Assembly (NCBI GenBank): GCA_030665925.1
Contig: DAOUYX010000006.1
Coordinates: forward strand, 1 to 18,818
Length of the DNA: 18,818 bases
Reading direction: 5' to 3'
From: Methanosarcinales archaeon
Lineage (GTDB): Archaea; Halobacteriota; Syntropharchaeia; Alkanophagales; Methanospirareceae
In this document: positions 15,554 through 18,818 of the stretch, piece after piece
How the letters are laid out: each line of letters begins with the position of its first letter
How positions within the stretch are numbered: position 1 is the first letter of the stretch
Notes under the pieces: generated by a model
What the model saw: the letters and a program-made list of their open reading frames with translations, nothing else
Databases searched by the model: none
Told to the model about the DNA's origin: nothing
Translations under genes and position numbers: made by a program

Positions 15554-15937
15554 ATGAGTGAGGAACTAAACACAATTATAAAGGACTTCTGGGAAGAGTT
15601 TCGGAAGACGATTTCAGTCGGAACCGCGATCGGCAAGCCCATAGAGATAGAAGATAAGACCATGATCCCCATCTTCGAAATTGGCTTTGGCGCTGGTGGA
15701 GGTGGCGGCAAAGGTAAAGAGAAGGAGGGACAAGGATATGGTGCCGGAGGCGGCGGTGGAATAAGACCAGTAGCGCTCGTGGCAGTGTTCAAGGGCATAC
15801 CCGGACCTGAGGGCGTAAAGGTGCTCTCGCTGAAGCCGTCTGGCACGTTAGATAAGCTCGTTGGAGAAGCGTTGCCGATGGTGATGGAGAAGGTCAAAGA
15901 GATGAAAGAGGGCAAAAAAGCCGAAGAAAAAGCATAA
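15554..15937 (+). CDS. GerW/YtfJ-family protein
   Basis: This 127-aa protein has the layout of the GerW (sporulation protein YtfJ) family. A helix (IIKDFWEEFRKTI) precedes ISVGTAIGKPIEIEDKTMIPI, then FEIGFGAGGGGG and a second glycine-rich GYGAGGGGGIRPVA. The end is VLSLKPSG and DKLVGEALPMVMEKV. In Bacillus it affects spore germination, which cannot be its job in an archaeon, and the molecular function is unknown. I favour ATG 15554 with GGTGA eight bases upstream. ATG 15539 would add five residues. It lies downstream of the thiolation gene and upstream of a DUF2953 gene, the same neighbour as in Bacillus (YtfI). Confidence 0.85.
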   Translation: MSEELNTIIKDFWEEFRKTISVGTAIGKPIEIEDKTMIPIFEIGFGAGGGGGKGKEKEGQGYGAGGGGGIRPVALVAVFKGIPGPEGVKVLSLKPSGTLDKLVGEALPMVMEKVKEMKEGKKAEEKA

Positions 15938-15962
15938 TGGCTTGTAGAACGTCTATAATAAC

Positions 15963-16001
15963 GGAGAGCTTTTAGAGAAGCTCTCCTCCAATTTATTTTT
16001 G
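15963..16001 (+). terminator. Hairpin plus T-rich terminator
   Basis: GGAGAGCTT (15963-15971) and AAGCTCTCC (15978-15986) form a perfect nine-pair stem with a six-base loop. TCCAATTTATTTTTG follows. This looks like a bacterial intrinsic terminator and lies 26 bp after the GerW-like gene. Archaeal polymerase usually needs only the T-run, so the stem may also serve mRNA stability. Confidence 0.7.
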
Positions 16002-16060
16002 TGCGAGAATACAGTGTAGATCCGCCTAAATTTTAGACACGTTAAAGACGTACAAACACC

Positions 16061-16672
16061 ATGAGCGTGATACTGATCTTATTGATCGTTTTAGCGATTA
16101 TAGCAGTCTTAATAGCTGCTACGCTTCTCATACCAATTGATATCACGATTCGACTCTTTAAGGAAGGCCCCTTGGCACAAGTACGGATCTCCTTTGCATT
16201 ATTAATGGGCACTGCTTCGGGACGTGTAAACTTCAGCCCGGAGAAGAGGGAATTTCGATTGCAGGTCTTAAGCATCCCTCTTCTCAAGAGACCACTTGAG
16301 AGGAGGGAGAAGAAAACGAAGAAGGAAAAGCCTACTACAGATTGGAAGAAGCTCGTAGGGAGTGCAGATGAACTCTACGCCGCTGGGAAGGAATTGGCGA
16401 GAGCACTCACCAAGAACATATCAATAAAGAGATTAGGAGGCAGGGTAAAGGTAGGGCTATCCGATCCAGCCCAGACGGGCATGCTGGTTGGCTTCCTATA
16501 CGCGGGTAGTGGTATAGCAAAGGCAGTTCTGCCTGAAACCCGTTTTGAAATAGAACCCTCATTTGAGGGGGAACAGATGGATGCTGATTTAGAACTGGGG
16601 CTTAGTCTACCTCTATTTAAAACTATCATACCTTTTATCCGTTTTTTCCGTAGCACAAGGAAGATTTTTTGA
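16061..16672 (+). CDS. DUF2953 (YtfI-like) membrane-anchored protein
   Basis: This 203-aa protein has one N-terminal membrane helix (residues 3-25, LILLIVLAIIAVLIAATLLI). The IPIDITIRLFKEG...QVRISFALL segment follows, as expected for DUF2953. A lysine/glutamate-rich linker sits near residues 75-95, and the C-terminal region has GRVKVGLSDPAQTGMLVGFLYA. A beta-rich domain on one side of the membrane is likely, with function unknown. Its partner in Firmicutes is the GerW gene, which also sits upstream here, though a terminator-like hairpin separates them. The start is ATG 16061. I see no strong ribosome site. Confidence 0.8.
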   Translation: MSVILILLIVLAIIAVLIAATLLIPIDITIRLFKEGPLAQVRISFALLMGTASGRVNFSPEKREFRLQVLSIPLLKRPLERREKKTKKEKPTTDWKKLVGSADELYAAGKELARALTKNISIKRLGGRVKVGLSDPAQTGMLVGFLYAGSGIAKAVLPETRFEIEPSFEGEQMDADLELGLSLPLFKTIIPFIRFFRSTRKIF

Positions 16673-16713
16673 CGCTAAAATTTCGTGAACCACACGTAGA
16701 ACGAGAATGAAAC

Positions 16714-16757
16714 TTTTTATATGCCGGGCGGCATGGTTATGGTATTAGTTAAACTAA
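16714..16757 (+). promoter_or_regulatory. Promoter of FrhB-like gene with two inverted repeats
   Basis: TTTTTATATG (16714-16723) is a good TATA element about 60-70 bases before the ATG. Right after it, ATGCCGGGCGGCAT (16721-16734) has 5-base inverted arms. TTAGTT-A-AACTAA (16745-16757) is a perfect 6-base inverted repeat near the expected transcription start. Both are well placed for a repressor. Confidence 0.5.
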
Positions 16758-16782
16758 ACAAGACAGAGGGAAGGATTGGAAA

Positions 16783-17691
16783 ATGGAGGAGAGAAAGGAT
16801 TTCAGCGATTTGAAGAGAGAAGTGATAGATGAGGGTAAATGCGCACTGTGCGGTGGTTGCGTTACTACGTGCAGGTTGCTTGATCTCGGTTATCTCAGTA
16901 TGAACTTTTCTGCGGAAAGGCCAGTGATAGGCGAGGAGCTGCAGTGCCCGGTGAATTGCGGCTACTGCTATTATCAATGCCCACGAGTAGAGAAGCCGGA
17001 GTTACGGGAAGGCTTGGAGGAGATTTACGAAGTTGTGAGTAAAGATGAGGAGATAAAGAATGCGTGTCCGGATGGCGGAGTGGTTACGTCATTGCTTGCA
17101 TCTGCACTTGCCGATGCGCTCGTGGAGGGCGCGGTAACCGTTGCTGATAAGGAGGGCGCGATGTCGGAGGTACGCATTGCGATGAACAAGGCTGGTTTGA
17201 TAGAGAATGCAGGCGGCACCTACGAATCGGCAGCGGCACTGACAGGTATTGCGGATGCCATTCTGAACTACGGGCTCTGGACCGTCGCTCTGGTGGGAAC
17301 ACCGTGCCAGATGGCTGCGTATGAGAAGATGCTCACTGTAGGGCGTGGCACACACAATGCACATAATTTCTCGTCTGTTGTGCGGTTACGAGTCGGTCTG
17401 TTCTGTGAAGGTGCGTATTCGAACGAGGATCTTAAGCGGGAAGGATGTAAGATCTGCGAAGACTTAACCGGGCGTTTTTCAGACCTCAGCGTTGGCTCGA
17501 TCGGCTCGCCTGCGGGTGCGTCAACCGTGATCGTGCACACTGATTTGGGTAAGGAAGTATTTGAAAGCGCACGGCAGTGGGGCTTTATAGAAGCAAAGCC
17601 ATTAGACCAGGCGGGTGTGGATTTGATTCGTCAGAAGCAGCAGGAGAAGAAAGAGGCTGGGAAGGCGGAGAAGGAGAGAAGAAAGCAGTAG
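16783..17691 (+). CDS. FrhB-like iron-sulfur flavoprotein (F420-hydrogenase beta family), compact
   Basis: This 302-aa protein begins with two cysteine clusters: CxxCxxCxxxC at 20-30 and C55-C59-C62-C66 ending in CPR. They probably hold [4Fe-4S] centres. The FrhB core follows: EIKNACPDGGVVTSLLASAL, GTPCQMAAYEKM, VGLFC, GCKICED and SVGSIGSPAGASTVIV. FrhB and its relatives carry FAD and reduce coenzyme F420 or pass electrons to partners. Compared with FrhB as I remember it, only 13 residues separate the GLFC and GCKIC cysteines (C208, C222) instead of about 57. No partner hydrogenase or formate dehydrogenase genes are next to it. Its electron partner is unknown. Confidence 0.85.
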   Translation: MEERKDFSDLKREVIDEGKCALCGGCVTTCRLLDLGYLSMNFSAERPVIGEELQCPVNCGYCYYQCPRVEKPELREGLEEIYEVVSKDEEIKNACPDGGVVTSLLASALADALVEGAVTVADKEGAMSEVRIAMNKAGLIENAGGTYESAAALTGIADAILNYGLWTVALVGTPCQMAAYEKMLTVGRGTHNAHNFSSVVRLRVGLFCEGAYSNEDLKREGCKICEDLTGRFSDLSVGSIGSPAGASTVIVHTDLGKEVFESARQWGFIEAKPLDQAGVDLIRQKQQEKKEAGKAEKERRKQ

Positions 17692-18353
17692 GCGGGATTG
17701 TAGAGGAAAGAGCACTAAAAACCCCTTTTGCAAGCAAGAGCCTTTGCGGAAAAATTGATTTATTGTACAACGTTCTGTGGATATAAGAAGTCCGTGCGTA
17801 GCAAGGGTTTGGACGAAAGCCGAATGCTGTAGCCTCATATCCGCTGTTAGACGATAGTGCGAGCAATTTCATGTTATTAATGGGTAAATATCGAAACTTA
17901 CAGGCACATGTTTAACTACGGAGTTCAGCGGCTACATGAGCCGAGGGCTCAGATAGTCCGTTGCAACGATTTGTTAGTTTTCTCAATAATTATGTTGATT
18001 CAATAAAACTTACTCCTTCACTCTTGAGGAGGTTAAACACTTGTATTTCTCTATTCATTGCATTCTCAGGTGTATCAGTATTGCTTTTAAGATGATTAGT
18101 ATACGCCGTTTTGTCTTTGTATGGAGGCTGTCCAACAATTACCAAACAATCAACAGATAATAATCCCTGCACACATATAAAGAGCAATTCTTCTTCTCAA
18201 CACCCCCGCACTTTATAGCCGGATACAGCACGAATTGCGAAAACACATCCTATAAATTTATGAAATTCTATTCTAAGCGAAATGAAACCGAAAAGCTTTT
18301 ATTGTGGCACGCACAACTATTCTTTGGTTATAAAAGCGAGGTGAATGTGAGTA
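17692..18353. other. Long intergenic stretch before IS1182 element
   Basis: About 660 bp without a recognised gene. It contains a small hairpin CGGCT/AGCCG (17929-17943), an overlapping GAGCC/GGCTC hairpin, a lone minus-strand frame (17990-18187) and an AAAAGCTTTT palindrome at 18291-18300. It probably includes the left end of the IS. I found no clear inverted repeat end or tRNA. Confidence 0.5.
17990..18187 (-). pseudogene. Orphan 65-codon frame, possibly a gene remnant
   Basis: From TTG 18187 the frame reads VDCLVIVGQPPYKDKTAYT, then an asparagine/lysine-rich stretch to VFNLLKSEGVSFIEST. The composition is protein-like and the codons are AT-rich, but no good start or ribosome site is visible and a stop lies just upstream. 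QPPY recalls methyltransferase motifs, which is too weak to name a family. It may be the 3' part of a decayed gene, or chance. Confidence 0.25.
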
Positions 18354-18818
18354 ATGGTAATTCGGAGCAATAAAATGGGGCAGTCGTGGCTATTGCCCCC
18401 GTGTATTGGTGATCTCATACCGGTAGACCACATCTGCTACCTGGTTATTGCAATCGTGAATGGTATGGATGTCGATGAAGTGGAGAAGAAGTACAGGTTC
18501 AAACCGGGCAATCCTGCGTATCCACGGCGGATGCTCCTTCGACTGCTGGTACAGGCGGCAATCGATGGCGTGTGGTCTTCGAGAAAGATTGACAAGTTGG
18601 CGCACGAGAACGTGGTCTACATGTACCTGGCGGGAAATGAGAAGCCCAACTTTCGGACGATCTGTAACTTCAAATCTGAGAACAAAGAGCTGATTGAGGC
18701 TGTCTTCAAGAAAACCGTCACCTCTGCTAAAGCATTGGGAATACTGAAGTTGGGGCATCTCTCAACCGATGGTACCAAGATGAAAGCAAATGCGTCAAAC
18801 AACTACACGCTGAGCAAG
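18354..18818 (+). CDS. IS1182-family transposase, 3' truncated by window edge
   Basis: The frame is open for 155 codons to the last base, so the C-terminal part lies beyond the window. LIPVDHICYLVIAIVNGMD, GNPAYPRRMLLRLLVQAAIDGVWSSRKI, YLAGNEKPNFRTICNFKSEN and KLGHLSTDGTKMKANAS match the N-terminal DUF772 part and the first catalytic aspartate region of IS1182 transposases. ATG 18354 follows GAGGTGA (18338-18344) at nine bases. TTATAAAA at 18328-18335 could be its TATA element. No frameshift or stop is seen in the visible part. The codons look more GC-rich than the flanking non-coding DNA. Confidence 0.9.
   Translation, partial: MVIRSNKMGQSWLLPPCIGDLIPVDHICYLVIAIVNGMDVDEVEKKYRFKPGNPAYPRRMLLRLLVQAAIDGVWSSRKIDKLAHENVVYMYLAGNEKPNFRTICNFKSENKELIEAVFKKTVTSAKALGILKLGHLSTDGTKMKANASNNYTLSK
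18354..18818 (+). mobile_element. Left part of an IS1182-family insertion sequence
   Basis: The transposase start marks an IS entering from the right edge. The true left end lies somewhere between about 18190 and 18350, but I could not place the inverted repeat because the right end is outside the window. Confidence 0.6.

Noticed and set aside
17929..17960. tRNA- or guide-RNA-like structure
   Set aside because: Only five-pair competing hairpins form. No T-arm, C/D boxes or acceptor stem could be found.

Overview
This 18.8 kb window is archaeal chromosome. The evidence is a 20S proteasome alpha subunit, SBDS, the exosome subunits Rrp4, Rrp41 and Rrp42, transcription factor E, archaeal-type S15, S17e and uL24, a geranylgeranyl (archaeal lipid) reductase, an ADP-forming acyl-CoA synthetase, and an F420-hydrogenase-beta-like (FrhB) protein. 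The mix of an F420-type redox protein, GerW/DUF2953 and ISAzo13/IS1182 transposases points to a euryarchaeon of the methanogen/ANME-1/Syntrophoarchaeia neighbourhood. That placement is inference, because no marker was aligned.

Layout. Positions 1-2214 hold a radical SAM PflX-like protein cut by the left edge, a metallo-beta-lactamase-fold hydrolase, and a convergent LysE-type exporter. Positions 2310-6122 hold tRNA-Ala(CGC) followed closely by the conserved proteasome-exosome cluster psmA-SBDS-rrp4-rrp41-rrp42. A gene-free 225-bp gap with a strong inverted repeat (6123-6347) precedes tfe and an overlapping HD-domain gene. On the minus strand, 8630-7383 carries an acylphosphatase-domain protein with five identical 21-bp repeats, a uL24 gene away from its usual operon, and an unknown 93-aa protein. 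Positions 8741-11886 hold the lipid reductase, rps15, a small membrane protein, rps17e and dapA.

Positions 11887-12393 contain a decayed ISAzo13-type transposase. On the minus strand, 14511-12394 encodes a fused ADP-forming acyl-CoA synthetase. Diverging from it are a TtuA/Ncs6-type tRNA thiolation enzyme, a GerW/YtfJ-like protein, a hairpin terminator and a DUF2953 (YtfI-like) protein. Next comes the FrhB-like iron-sulfur flavoprotein, which appears to lack an internal segment. Positions 17692-18353 are about 660 bp with no convincing intact gene, ending at an IS1182-family transposase that runs off the right edge.

Functionally, most genes serve RNA and protein turnover (proteasome, exosome, SBDS), translation (three r-proteins, tRNA-Ala, tRNA thiolation) and transcription initiation (TFE), with scattered metabolism (DapA, ACD, lipid reductase, FrhB-like). 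I see no defence system, CRISPR array or secondary-metabolite cluster. The best leads are the FrhB variant, the GerW-DUF2953 pair, the acylphosphatase repeat protein beside a displaced uL24, the unexplained hairpin after rrp42, and the IS relic.
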